From assembly GCA_003599575.1 (NCBI GenBank), contig QZKV01000175.1, positions 1 to 33,539 of the forward strand: a stretch of DNA of 33,539 nt, read 5' to 3'. The position numbers and the translations under genes are program-made. The notes beneath the pieces were generated by a model. It worked only from the letters and a program-made list of their open reading frames with translations. It searched no databases and was not told where the DNA came from. Source of the DNA: Desulfobacteraceae bacterium. Lineage in GTDB: Bacteria > Desulfobacterota > Desulfobacteria > Desulfobacterales > Desulfosarcinaceae. Position 1 is the stretch's first letter. Each line of letters starts with the position of its first letter. Below are positions 23,276 through 32,385 of this stretch, piece by piece.

Positions 23276-24679
23276 ATGTATCACAAAAAATACCATATTC
23301 ATTTCGTGGGCATCGGCGGCATCGGCATGAGCGGCATCGCCGAGTTGCTGCTCAATCTGAACTACAAGGTCTCGGGATCGGATTTAAAGCGCTCGGATAT
23401 CACCGACCGGCTGCAACGGCTGGGCGGACGGGTGTACGAAGGCCACGCCGCCGAACAGATCGCGGGCGCCGACGTGGTGGTGGTCTCTTCGGCCATCGAT
23501 CCGGCCAACCCGGAAGTACAGGCGGCCGTTGCCGCGGCGCTGCCGGTGATCCCGCGGGCGGAAATGCTGGCCGAGCTGATGCGCCTGAAATACAGCATCG
23601 CCGTGGCCGGAGCCCACGGCAAGACTTCCACCACTTCCCTGGTGGCCTCGGTTCTGGCTGCGGGAGGTTTGGATCCGACCGTGGTGATCGGCGGCAAACT
23701 CAAGAGCATCGGGTCCAACGCCGTGCTGGGCAAAGGCGATTACATCGTAGCCGAGGCCGATGAAAGCGACGGCTCTTTCTTGAAATACTCGCCGGCCATC
23801 GCCGTGGTGACCAACATCGACCGCGAGCACCTCGACTTTTACAAGGACCTGGATGCCATTCAGCAGGTGTTTCTCGATTTCATCCACCGCATCCCGTTTT
23901 ATGGTCTGGCGGTGTTGTGCCTGGACAATGAGGCCGTGCAAAATTTGATCCCGCGCCTGCGCAAACGCTTTGTCACCTACGGCATGAACCCGCAGGCCGA
24001 CCTGCAGGCCCGCGAAGTGGTCTGCCAGGGACTGACCAGCCGCTTTACCGTGGTGTTTGAGTCCGTCACGCTCGGCCCGGTAATGCTCAATCTGCCGGGC
24101 CTGCACAACGTATACAACGCCCTGGCGGCCATTTCGGTCGGCCTGGAACTCGGCATCGATTTCGACTTGATCAAAACGGCCCTGCAAGGGGTCGAAGGGG
24201 TTCAACGCCGCCTGGAGATCAAAGGCGAGGCGCAGGCGATTACCGTGGTGGACGATTACGGCCACCATCCCACCGAAATCAAGACCACCCTGGACGCAAT
24301 GGAAGTCGCCTGGCCGGGAAGGCGCAAGGTGGTGATTTTTCAGCCCCATCGCTATACCCGAACACGTGCGCTGTTCGATGATTTCGCGCGCAGTTTTTAT
24401 CGATCCGACATCCTGCTGGTGCTGCCGATATATGCCGCCAGCGAACGCCCCATCGAGGGCGTGGACAGCCGCAGCCTGTGCGACAGCATCCGCGCGCACG
24501 GCCACAAGGATGTGCGTTTTGCGGCGGACATCGAGGAGGCCTTGACACTGCTGAGCGAGCTGATGTCGCCGGGCGACGTGGTGCTCACCCTGGGTGCGGG
24601 CAACGTCTATCAGTTGGGCGAGTTGCTGGTGGAACGGCTCAATGCGAATACGCAGAGCGCAATGCGGAATGCGCCATGA
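23276..24679 (+). CDS. murC: MurC, UDP-MurNAc:L-alanine ligase
   Basis: The 467-residue ligase adds L-Ala, the first stem residue. The N-terminal domain shows HFVGIGGIGMSGIA (9-22), the ATP loop has K116 (GAHGKTSTTS), the central VTNIDREHLDFY and the C-terminal DDYGHHPTEI and TLGAGNVYQLGE boxes are intact. The start at 23276 is preferred over an in-frame ATG at 23237 that lies inside murG. The last twelve residues (NANTQSAMRNAP) come from an AATGCG-rich stretch that looks appended after the normal family end. Confidence 0.94.
   Translation: MYHKKYHIHFVGIGGIGMSGIAELLLNLNYKVSGSDLKRSDITDRLQRLGGRVYEGHAAEQIAGADVVVVSSAIDPANPEVQAAVAAALPVIPRAEMLAELMRLKYSIAVAGAHGKTSTTSLVASVLAAGGLDPTVVIGGKLKSIGSNAVLGKGDYIVAEADESDGSFLKYSPAIAVVTNIDREHLDFYKDLDAIQQVFLDFIHRIPFYGLAVLCLDNEAVQNLIPRLRKRFVTYGMNPQADLQAREVVCQGLTSRFTVVFESVTLGPVMLNLPGLHNVYNALAAISVGLELGIDFDLIKTALQGVEGVQRRLEIKGEAQAITVVDDYGHHPTEIKTTLDAMEVAWPGRRKVVIFQPHRYTRTRALFDDFARSFYRSDILLVLPIYAASERPIEGVDSRSLCDSIRAHGHKDVRFAADIEEALTLLSELMSPGDVVLTLGAGNVYQLGELLVERLNANTQSAMRNAP
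24643..24672 (+). repeat. Short AATGCG direct repeats at the 3' end of murC
   Basis: AATGCG occurs three times (24643, 24660, 24667) with two variants of it (ATACGC and AGCGCA) in between. The repeats code for the last non-conserved residues of MurC. Confidence 0.55.
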
Positions 24680-24718
24680 GAACAGATGCAGATGGCCGAT
24701 GAGGGCACTCGTTGGGCT

Positions 24719-24743
24719 CCCCACCCCTGGTGCGGGGTTGGGG
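24719..24743. other. GC-rich hairpin between murC and ftsQ
   Basis: CCCCACCCC (24719-24727) faces GGGGTTGGGG (24734-24743) across a TGGTGC loop, with one bulged T. It lies in the 100-bp gap where many delta-type bacteria carry murB. There is no T-run, so it is not a typical terminator. Confidence 0.55.
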
Positions 24744-24779
24744 CCCGGCGCGCCTTGCCCTACGGTAACGCGAATTACC

Positions 24780-25655
24780 ATGATGCTTAACGGGAAGACG
24801 GACAACCACATGCTGGGCAGAGAAAAAAAACCCAAAGTGCGCAAAAATCGCTTGAAAAAGAACCGGGCCGGTCAGCGACGGCGCTGGTGGGGGCATCTGC
24901 TGCTCGGGCTGAAGCTGACCGTCTTGATTGCGCTGCTGCTGGGTGCCAGCGCCCTGTTCATGCTGGGCTATGCGGCCGTGACCCATTCGGACTATTTCCG
25001 GACCGCGACCATCACGGTCAAGGGCAATCACCACCTGAGCAAAAGCGAGATCATTTCCAAAGCCGGTATCCAGCGCGGCGACAATCTGCTGGCCCTCAAT
25101 CTTCGCTTGGTGCGCGGCCGCCTGCTGGGCCATGCCTGGATCGAATCGGCCCGGGTGTGGCGTGAAATCCCGGAGGCCATTACGATCGAGGTCAAGGAGC
25201 ATGCGGCTTTGGCCAAGATCGATTGGGAACGTCCGTATCTGATCAACACCCAGGGCCGGATTTTCAAACCGGCCGCACCCGGCGACCCTGAGGACCTGCC
25301 CCTGGTCAGCGGCATCGGCCTCGATGACATTTCGCTCGGTTCGGACCGCCTGAGCCCGGGCATGCGATCCGTGGTGCAGGTATTGAGGCTCAGTCAACGC
25401 CGTGACAGCGCCATCGCCTTTGCTGAGATAGAACGGCTTCATGTGGACCGCGAGCTGGGTCTCAAGCTGATTCTCAAGAAGAATAAAAGCCTGATCAAGT
25501 TGGGCTTTGACGCATATGATACCAAATACGAACGGTTCAGGCAGTTGCGCCTTCAATTGCAGGGCCTTGGGGACGGGCGTGATTTCAAGGTGGTGGACCT
25601 GACGATTCCGGATCGCGTGGTGGTTCGCCTGGAAGCCGAGGGCTCGAATGGATAG
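24780..25655 (+). CDS. ftsQ: FtsQ divisome protein
   Basis: The 291-residue bitopic protein has a strongly basic cytoplasmic N-terminus (GREKKPKVRKNRLKKNRAG read in two parts), one membrane helix (about 41-63), a POTRA domain (FRTATITVKGNHHLSKSEII, about 75-150) and a C-terminal beta domain. FtsQ brings FtsL/FtsB to the septum. Start choices are ATG at 24780, 24783 and 24810; none has a strong ribosome site. An open frame reaching back to 24594 is a shadow in murC. ftsA follows after 30 bp. Family identity rests on topology and place. Confidence 0.92.
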   Translation: MMLNGKTDNHMLGREKKPKVRKNRLKKNRAGQRRRWWGHLLLGLKLTVLIALLLGASALFMLGYAAVTHSDYFRTATITVKGNHHLSKSEIISKAGIQRGDNLLALNLRLVRGRLLGHAWIESARVWREIPEAITIEVKEHAALAKIDWERPYLINTQGRIFKPAAPGDPEDLPLVSGIGLDDISLGSDRLSPGMRSVVQVLRLSQRRDSAIAFAEIERLHVDRELGLKLILKKNKSLIKLGFDAYDTKYERFRQLRLQLQGLGDGRDFKVVDLTIPDRVVVRLEAEGSNG

Positions 25656-25685
25656 GCCAAAAAAAAGCAACTTTTAAGGAGGCAC

Positions 25686-26915
25686 ATGGCCCAAGATCAG
25701 GGAAACATCATTGTGGGGCTGGATATCGGAACCACCAAAATATGCTGCGTGGTCGGAGAGGTGAGCGGTCCGGAGGTCAACATCATCGGCATCGGAACCC
25801 ATCCGTCGGTCGGTTTGCGCAAGGGCGTGGTGGTCAACATAGAGTCGACCGTGGAGTCGATCAAAAAAGCCGTGGAAGAAGCCGAGCTGATGGCCGGATG
25901 CGAGATCTCCTCGGTCTATGCGGGTATTGCCGGCGGGCACATCACGGGTTTCAACAGCCGCGGCATTGTGGCGGTCAAAGGCCCTGAAATCACGCCGACC
26001 GATATTGAAAGGGTCATCGACGCCGCCCGGGCCGTGGCCATCCCAATGGATCGCGAAGTCATCCATGTGCTGCCGCAGGAGTACATTGTCGACGATCAAG
26101 CCGGTATCCAGAACCCTCTGGGCATGGCCGGGGTGCGCCTGGAAGCCAAAATCCATATAGTCACCGGCGCGGTCACCTCGGCGCACAACATCGTCAAATG
26201 CGCCAACCGCGCCGGACTGGATGTATGCGATATCGTCCTGGAATCGCTGGCCTCGGGTGAGGCCGTGCTCACCGAAGAGGAAAAGCAACTGGGTACGGCC
26301 CTGATCGACCTGGGCGGCGGCACCTCCGACCTGGCGATTTTTTCCGGGCAGAACATCAAGCACACCTTCGTGCTGGCGCTGGGCGGGGACAACCTGACCA
26401 ACGATATCGCCGTAGGTCTGCGGGCGCCCCTGGCCGAGGCTGAGAAGATCAAGAAGAAATACGGCACCTGCCTGTCCGCCAACATCAGCGGCGATGAAAG
26501 CATCGAAGTGCCCGGCATGGGCGGGCGCAAAGCCCGCAAGCTGCCGCGCCAGATATTGGGGGAAATTCTCGAACCGCGCATGGAAGAGATCTTCACGCTG
26601 ATCAAGCGCGAAGTCTACCGGGCTGAAATGGAAAATACGATTTCTGCCGGCATGGTGGTCACCGGCGGGACGGCGCTGCTGGACGGGGTGATTGAAATCG
26701 CCGAATCGGTCATGGGCTTGCCATGCCGCCTTGGAAAACCGCAAGGCATTACCGGGCTGACCGATGTGGTCAACAACCCCATGTACGCCACCGGCGTCGG
26801 GCTTACGATGTACGGCGCGCGCAAAACACCGGTGAAGAAATTCCGCATCCGCGACAAGAATATTTTCAACAGCATTGTCCAAAGGATGAAGAGGTGGTTC
26901 AAGGAAGTCATCTAA
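25686..26915 (+). CDS. ftsA: FtsA, actin-like FtsZ membrane tether
   Basis: The 409-residue actin-fold ATPase ties FtsZ to the membrane. Phosphate 1 box GLDIGTTKICCVVGE (10-24), phosphate 2 box LIDLGGGTSD (206-215), adenosine box VVTGGTALLDG, and the C-terminal amphipathic helix FNSIVQRMKRWFKEVI for membrane binding. AAGGAGG stands six bases ahead of the ATG. 140 AT-rich bp follow before ftsZ. Confidence 0.97.
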   Translation: MAQDQGNIIVGLDIGTTKICCVVGEVSGPEVNIIGIGTHPSVGLRKGVVVNIESTVESIKKAVEEAELMAGCEISSVYAGIAGGHITGFNSRGIVAVKGPEITPTDIERVIDAARAVAIPMDREVIHVLPQEYIVDDQAGIQNPLGMAGVRLEAKIHIVTGAVTSAHNIVKCANRAGLDVCDIVLESLASGEAVLTEEEKQLGTALIDLGGGTSDLAIFSGQNIKHTFVLALGGDNLTNDIAVGLRAPLAEAEKIKKKYGTCLSANISGDESIEVPGMGGRKARKLPRQILGEILEPRMEEIFTLIKREVYRAEMENTISAGMVVTGGTALLDGVIEIAESVMGLPCRLGKPQGITGLTDVVNNPMYATGVGLTMYGARKTPVKKFRIRDKNIFNSIVQRMKRWFKEVI

Positions 26916-27055
26916 AGAAGTTGGAGGTAGAAAATCTAATCAAAGAATGAAGTAAAGATGGATCAATAACAATATCATGAAGAAGAAGGTGTCGCACGCT
27001 TTGGCAATCATAGAAACAAGGGGAAAACCTTCAACATAAAAAGGGGGAGAAAACG

Positions 27056-28261
27056 ATGTTCAGTTACCTGGAGCCGGAAAAATCGGCCAAGATCAAGGTC
27101 ATTGGTGTCGGCGGGGCGGGCGGCAACGCCATCAACAACATGATCGAGAGCAGTCTGCATGGGGTTAAATTCATCGCCGCCAACACCGATCTGCAAGCCT
27201 TGGAGATTTCCAAGGCGGAAATTAAAATCCAATTGGGCGAAAAGCTGACCGAGGGATTGGGCGCGGGCGCCAATCCGCAAGTCGGACGCGATGCCGCCAT
27301 TGAAAGCGCCCAGGCTGTCAAAGCCGCCCTGTCCGAAAGCCACATGGTCTTCATTACGGCCGGCTTCGGCGGCGGCACCGGCACAGGTGCGGCGCCCGTG
27401 ATTGCCGGGCTGTGCAAGGAGCTGGGCATCCTGACGGTGGCGGTGGTGACGCGGCCCTTTTCCTTCGAGGGCAAAAAACGCAGCCGCCAGGCCGATGATG
27501 GTTTGAACGAACTCAAAAAAGTGGCCGACACGGTCATTACCATTCCCAATGATCGCTTGCGCGGCTTGGCTTCCAAAAACGCCCGCATGATCGACATGTT
27601 CCGCAAGGCGGATGAAATCCTGCTGCATTCGGTCAAGGGCATTACCGATTTGATTATCCGTCCGGGGCTGGTCAATCTGGATTTTGCCGATGTCAAGACC
27701 ACCATGGCCAAGGCCGGCATGGCCATCATGGGCATCGGTGTGGCCACCGGCGAAAACCGCGCCGTGGATGCAGCCGAAAGGGCCATTTCGCACCCGCTGC
27801 TGGAAGACATCAACATCCGCGGTGCCAAGGGGGTTTTGATGAACATCACCAGCAGCAGCGACATCACCATGGAAGAGATGACCCAGGCCTCGGACCGTAT
27901 CTACAACGAAGTCGGGGACGAGGCCGAAATCATCTGGGGCGCGGTCATCGACGACGATATGGGCGATGAAATGCGTGTAACCGTCATCGCCACCGGTATC
28001 GGCATGGAAGCCGAGAAAAAGGCGGCGCCCGCGCCGGCCAACGATCCGACCTACGGCGGCAAGGTCCGCGATATCACACCGGCCGACTTGACCGGCAGCC
28101 CTCTGGGCGGCGACCTGGACGAACCGACCTATCGCCGGGTTCGCAGGCAGCAAATGGCGGTCAATGAATCGTCCGGTTCCCTGTACAAGGGCTATAAAGG
28201 TATGGTCATCGACAACAACGATCTGGATGTACCGACCTTTTTGCGGCGCAAGGCCGATTGA
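27056..28261 (+). CDS. ftsZ: FtsZ, tubulin-like cell division GTPase
   Basis: The 401-residue GTPase forms the Z ring. N-terminal GVGGAGGNAINNMI, tubulin signature GGGTGTG (105-111), T7-loop region with NLDFADVKTTM, a linker of about 50 residues, and the C-terminal peptide DVPTFLRRKAD that binds FtsA. A GGGGGAG ribosome site stands seven bases before the ATG. The gap before it may hold its own promoter, but no good -35/-10 pair was found. A perfect hairpin follows the stop. Confidence 0.98.
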   Translation: MFSYLEPEKSAKIKVIGVGGAGGNAINNMIESSLHGVKFIAANTDLQALEISKAEIKIQLGEKLTEGLGAGANPQVGRDAAIESAQAVKAALSESHMVFITAGFGGGTGTGAAPVIAGLCKELGILTVAVVTRPFSFEGKKRSRQADDGLNELKKVADTVITIPNDRLRGLASKNARMIDMFRKADEILLHSVKGITDLIIRPGLVNLDFADVKTTMAKAGMAIMGIGVATGENRAVDAAERAISHPLLEDINIRGAKGVLMNITSSSDITMEEMTQASDRIYNEVGDEAEIIWGAVIDDDMGDEMRVTVIATGIGMEAEKKAAPAPANDPTYGGKVRDITPADLTGSPLGGDLDEPTYRRVRRQQMAVNESSGSLYKGYKGMVIDNNDLDVPTFLRRKAD

Positions 28262-28271
28262 TCGCCGGTTG

Positions 28272-28304
28272 GGTTCGGGCAATGTGTCCGGCGTTGCCCG
28301 AACC
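28272..28304 (+). terminator. Perfect 11-bp hairpin after ftsZ
   Basis: GGTTCGGGCAA (28272-28282), an 11-base loop and TTGCCCGAACC (28294-28304) form an uninterrupted stem eleven bases after the ftsZ stop. There is no T-run after it, so it may stabilise the mRNA end, attenuate, or act as a factor-dependent terminator before the radical SAM gene. Confidence 0.55.
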
Positions 28305-28368
28305 ATGATTTGGGCTTAGTTTGCGCCATCGACCCGGCCGAAGACAGACCGCCGGAAAGGAGCGTGGG

Positions 28369-30099
28369 ATGGCGCCGCCATCGGACAATAAAAGGAAAGC
28401 AAGGCTCGATGCGGAATCCGGAACCGTTCACAAGCCGTGGCACCATCGCACCCGCGTGGCCCTGGTCTATCCCAACCACTACGCGGTGGGCATGGCCAAC
28501 CTGGGATTCCAGACGGTCTACCGCCAGCTTAACGCCATGGATCGCGTGGTTTGCGAGCGCGCCTTTCTGCCCGAAGGAGATGACTATGATGCCCCCCTAC
28601 TCTCCCTGGAGTCGGGCCGGCCGCTGCGCGATTTCGACTGCCTGGCCTTTTCGCTTTCCTTTGAAAACGATTATATCAATGTACTGACGGTTCTACGAAA
28701 AGCGGAGATCCCCCTGCCGGCCACAGAGCGTGGCATTGTCCCCCTCCCCCTTGTATTGGCAGGGGGAGTCTCCTGCTTCTTGAATCCCGAACCCCTGGCC
28801 CCCTTCATCGACTGCTTTCTGATCGGCGAAGCCGAAACGCTGATCCAACCTTTTTTTTCGCGCTTCGACCCAGCCGCAGAGCGCAGGCCCTTTTTGCTCG
28901 AAGCAGCCCGCGACCTGCCCGGCGTCTATGTTCCGGCATTTTACCAGGACCAGTACCATTCCGACGGCACCCTGGCCGCCATGCACCCCCTGCAGGCGGT
29001 GCCGGAAAAGGTTGCGCGCGTATTGGCCCCCGACATCGCCGGTTTCAACACCGAAAGCGCGGTGATCACCCCCCACACCAGCTTCGCGGACGCCCACCTC
29101 ATTGAAGTCAGCCGCGGCTGCCCGCACGGCTGCCGCTTCTGCGCGGCCGGCTATCTCTACCGCCCGCCGCGCTTTCGTCCCTTGCCGCAACTCCTCAACG
29201 CCATGCGGCGGGCCGGCACGCATACCTGTAAAATAGGCCTTTTGGGCGCGGCCGTTTCCGACCTGCCCGATTTGAAGGCGCTCTGTGAGGCCGGCAGCCG
29301 GAGCGATTTGCAGCTCTCGTTCAGCTCGCTGCGCGCGGACGCCCTGGATGACGCCCTCGTCGCGGCGCTCAAAGCGGGCCGTCTCAAGACCGCCACCCTG
29401 GCCCCCGAGACCGGATCGGAACGCATGCGCCGGGTGATCAACAAAGGGCTGGATGAAGCCGCCATTCTCAAGGCCACCGAAGCCCTGGTTGCAAACGGCA
29501 TCCCCAATCTCAAACTTTACTTCATGGTGGGCCTGCCGACCGAAAGCGATGCCGATGTGGACGAAGTGACCGCGCTGGTCAAGCGGATCAAGCATACGTT
29601 TCTGAGCACAAGCCGGACGCGCCGGCACATGGGGGAGATCACCGTCAGTCTCAACTCCTTCGTGCCCAAGCCGTTTACACCTTTTCAATGGACTCCCATG
29701 GATGAGCTGCCCGTGCTCAAGCAGAAAATCAGGCGCGTCCAGCAGGGACTTAAGAAAATCGCCAATGTGCGCGTGCACGCCGACGTGCCGCGCTGGGCCC
29801 AGATCCAGGCCCTGCTCTCGCGCGGCGACCGGCGCGTAGCGCAATTGCTTGCCTCGGCCCACCAAAACAACGGCAACTGGCCCCAGACCTTCAAGGCCTC
29901 GGCCTTGAATCCGTTTTTCTACATTCACCGCGAGCGCCCGCGCGAAGAACTGCTGCCCTGGGATTTCATCGATCACGGGCTGGACAAGAATTTCCTGTGG
30001 AACGAATACCAGCGCGCGTTGCAGGCCAAGCCGACTTTGCCGTGCCCTGTCGATCCGGAAAAATGCGCAATCTGCGGTGTATGCAGGCGGTCCAAATAA
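28369..30099 (+). CDS. Radical SAM protein with N-terminal B12-binding-like domain (TIGR03960-like)
   Basis: The 576-residue protein has an N-terminal cobalamin-binding-like domain (about 15-200; VALVYPNHYAVGMANLGFQ read in parts) and a radical SAM core with the cluster motif C251-x3-C255-x2-C258 (GCPHGCRFC). TLAPETGSERMRRVINKG is a strong family box. Four more cysteines near the end (CPVDPEKCAICGVC) could hold another metal. Such proteins are common in anaerobes, often near ftsZ or rng/rne, with no proven reaction that I know of. The start at 28369 has AAGGAG eight bases upstream; a TTG at 28321 is an alternative. The hairpin at 28272-28304 lies between it and ftsZ. Confidence 0.9.
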   Translation: MAPPSDNKRKARLDAESGTVHKPWHHRTRVALVYPNHYAVGMANLGFQTVYRQLNAMDRVVCERAFLPEGDDYDAPLLSLESGRPLRDFDCLAFSLSFENDYINVLTVLRKAEIPLPATERGIVPLPLVLAGGVSCFLNPEPLAPFIDCFLIGEAETLIQPFFSRFDPAAERRPFLLEAARDLPGVYVPAFYQDQYHSDGTLAAMHPLQAVPEKVARVLAPDIAGFNTESAVITPHTSFADAHLIEVSRGCPHGCRFCAAGYLYRPPRFRPLPQLLNAMRRAGTHTCKIGLLGAAVSDLPDLKALCEAGSRSDLQLSFSSLRADALDDALVAALKAGRLKTATLAPETGSERMRRVINKGLDEAAILKATEALVANGIPNLKLYFMVGLPTESDADVDEVTALVKRIKHTFLSTSRTRRHMGEITVSLNSFVPKPFTPFQWTPMDELPVLKQKIRRVQQGLKKIANVRVHADVPRWAQIQALLSRGDRRVAQLLASAHQNNGNWPQTFKASALNPFFYIHRERPREELLPWDFIDHGLDKNFLWNEYQRALQAKPTLPCPVDPEKCAICGVCRRSK

Positions 30100-30128
30100 C
30101 TTCACAGTCGCATCCGCCCCGTACGTTG

Positions 30129-31982
30129 TTACGAATGCCGCACGGGAAATCGAATCACATACCGTGTGCCCGGGCCGGAACGGTCCACCTCGATGGTGCC
30201 GCCCAGTTGGTCCACCAACCCGTGAACCAGTTTGAGACCGAGCGTGTTGGTGCGGCGGATATCGATATCTTCGGGCAGCCCGATGCCATTATCGCTAACA
30301 ACCAGCGACACGTACGCCTGATTGTTGTTGAGGGCCTGAATGGAAAATACACCCGCGCGGTGGCGCGGGAAGGCGTACTTCAGGGCGTTGGTGGTCAGCT
30401 CATTGATGATCAGGCCGCAGGGGATGGCCTGATCCATGTCGAGGTGGATGTGATCCGCATCGATTTCCACCTTCACGCCTGCAACCGTATACATGCGCAG
30501 GATACTCTGGGTCAGTTGTTTGATATAGGGCTGCAGGTCGATTTCGGACAGGTTTTCGGATCGATACAAACTGTCGTGAATCAGCGACATGACATGCACC
30601 CGGCTGGTGGCCTCCTTGAAATAGGCCAGTAATTTTTTATCCTTGATCTTGGAAGCCTGCAGGTTCATCAGGCTGTTGATCACCTGCATGTTGTTTTTGA
30701 CGCGGTGATGGATCTCCTGCAGAAGAACCTCTTTTTCCATCAACGATTTTTTGAGTCGATCTTCGCCGCGCTTGCGCTCGGTGGTTTCAAGGGCCAGCAT
30801 CATGACGCCGCCGATGCGCCCTCTGATGTTGTACCAGGGCGCATAAATGAAAGTGAAAAAAGCCTCCTGCGTGCGGCCGCCGCGCAGCAGATGAAACGGC
30901 TCGTCCGAAGCGTAAAAGGGTTCGCCTTTCTCGAAAACGCTGTCCAGTATCGGTACGATCCGGGCGGCCGCTTCCGGAAACACATCGGCAAAGCAATGGC
31001 CGATCACGACCTCCTTGTCTTCCACAAACGGTCCGAAAGCGGCGTTGATGGTCAGAAAGCGGTGCTTCGGCTCTTTCAGAATGGCAATGCCCACCGGGGC
31101 GTATGAGATTACCGCATCAAGCAGGCGGCGCTGTTTCTCGGTTTCCTCGAAGGCCGTCTGCAACCGCTGTTCGCTGTGGCGCAAAGCCTCTTCGGCTTTT
31201 TTACGCGCGGTCAGGTCGTGCGTGATGCTCATCACTTCCTGGACGCGGCCCTGCGCATCGAGCAGGGGCACGCACGTCACCACCAAATGGCGCAGCCCCA
31301 ATGGGGAGGGGAAATCGATTTCCAGGGTCTGAACCTCGCCGGAAGCCAGGGCCTTTTCAAGCGCGGGCCGCCACAGGGAGAAGGTTTCTCTAGGCCACAC
31401 CTCTTCTTCCAGGCGGCCGATGAAATCAGCGGCCGGCCGGCCGCTTTTGCGGGTTGTGGCCGGATTGATGTACTGGATGCGCAAATCGCGGTCATAGATC
31501 AGCACCACGTCGGGCATGCTGTCGATGGCCTTGCGAAACCGCTCGCGGCTCTGCTGCAGGGCCTCGTCAACCTTTTTCCGCACGCTGATATCGCGCACGA
31601 TGCTTACCATGACGCTCTGCCCGCCGATGATGGCCTCCTTGGAGCTCACCTCGACCGGAAAGGTACGGCCGTCCTTGTGCCGGTGACTGGTTTCAAACAG
31701 AAGGCTGCGTGTGCGGGCCTCGGAAAGCTGGGCATCAATGGTCGCGATCGCCTCGGGCGCCCGCACGTCGTAAAGCGATAGCCTCAGCAACTCTTCGCGG
31801 GAATAGCCATAGGCCCGTTCAGCCGCCACATTGGCCTCCAGAATGCGCCCGTCCTCGTAACGGATGAACAGGATGATATCCCGGCTGTGGTTCATCAATG
31901 TGGCATGTATTTGCGAATCCTTGCGACGCTCGAGCTTGGGTGCGTCCTTGATCAGGCAGAAGGAAGGTGTTTTAGAATCCAT
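30129..31982 (-). CDS. PAS-domain sensor histidine kinase (HisKA_2/HWE-like type)
   Basis: The 617-residue protein has three PAS domains (about 25-135, 143-262 and 285-403), then the HisKA_2 box EIHHRVKNNMQVINSLMNLQ with likely phospho-acceptor H426, and a HATPase domain with N-box NELTTNALKYAF (527-538), DNGIG and GLKLVHGL. There is no membrane helix, so it is a cytoplasmic sensor. The ATG at 31982 follows GGAG and AGAG; a further in-frame ATG at 32066 adds 28 residues of non-conserved text and is not used. It is convergent with the radical SAM gene (29 bp apart). The signal and the partner regulator are unknown. Confidence 0.92.
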   Translation of the reverse strand: MDSKTPSFCLIKDAPKLERRKDSQIHATLMNHSRDIILFIRYEDGRILEANVAAERAYGYSREELLRLSLYDVRAPEAIATIDAQLSEARTRSLLFETSHRHKDGRTFPVEVSSKEAIIGGQSVMVSIVRDISVRKKVDEALQQSRERFRKAIDSMPDVVLIYDRDLRIQYINPATTRKSGRPAADFIGRLEEEVWPRETFSLWRPALEKALASGEVQTLEIDFPSPLGLRHLVVTCVPLLDAQGRVQEVMSITHDLTARKKAEEALRHSEQRLQTAFEETEKQRRLLDAVISYAPVGIAILKEPKHRFLTINAAFGPFVEDKEVVIGHCFADVFPEAAARIVPILDSVFEKGEPFYASDEPFHLLRGGRTQEAFFTFIYAPWYNIRGRIGGVMMLALETTERKRGEDRLKKSLMEKEVLLQEIHHRVKNNMQVINSLMNLQASKIKDKKLLAYFKEATSRVHVMSLIHDSLYRSENLSEIDLQPYIKQLTQSILRMYTVAGVKVEIDADHIHLDMDQAIPCGLIINELTTNALKYAFPRHRAGVFSIQALNNNQAYVSLVVSDNGIGLPEDIDIRRTNTLGLKLVHGLVDQLGGTIEVDRSGPGTRYVIRFPVRHS

Positions 31983-32116
31983 TTTAGCTCTTTCTCCACT
32001 GGTGCTCGCTTGCGTTCGGGAGTTGAAAAACGAAATCCAACGCGATCCGAAAAATCGATTCATCATCGTTTCGGGTCAAAACTAAGTATCAACAGGGAAA
32101 ATGTAAATTGATCGGC

Positions 32117-32236
32117 CTGTTGGGGTTTGTTGGGTTTGTTGGGTTGGTTGAGTTTGTTGGGTTTGTTGGGTTCGTTGGGTTTGTCGGGTTGTTGGGTTTG
32201 TTGAGTTTGTTGGGTTATTAAGTTTGTTGGGTTTGT
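32117..32236 (-). repeat. 9-bp tandem array D (about 13 units)
   Basis: On the plus strand units read TTTGTTGGG with variants TTGGTTGAG, TTCGTTGGG, TTTGTCGGG and TTTGTTGAG; one unit is a base short. It is the longest array and is inverted relative to A, B and E. Confidence 0.9.
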
Positions 32237-32310
32237 AGGCGAGCGGTCCGATACCGATGCCGTAGGCGACCCGAACGGCACCTGAGTTCCAAATGAGCGC
32301 AAATCACGAT

Positions 32311-32322
32311 CGGGCATGCCCG
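32311..32322. promoter_or_regulatory. 12-bp perfect palindrome in the kinase spacer
   Basis: CGGGCATGCCCG is fully self-complementary. It lies in the core between the two inverted arrays, about 330 bp upstream of the kinase start, and could be a protein binding site. Confidence 0.35.
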
Positions 32323-32385
32323 CCACTCCCGGGATGCGAGCATTGCAAAGGCCCGCGACCAGCATAAGCTTCGAGTGCGCACAAA

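Noticed and set aside
32063..32365. 100-codon minus-strand ORF rich in Asn-Pro-Thr
   Set aside because: It is the translation of array D with a short upstream piece and has no ribosome site.
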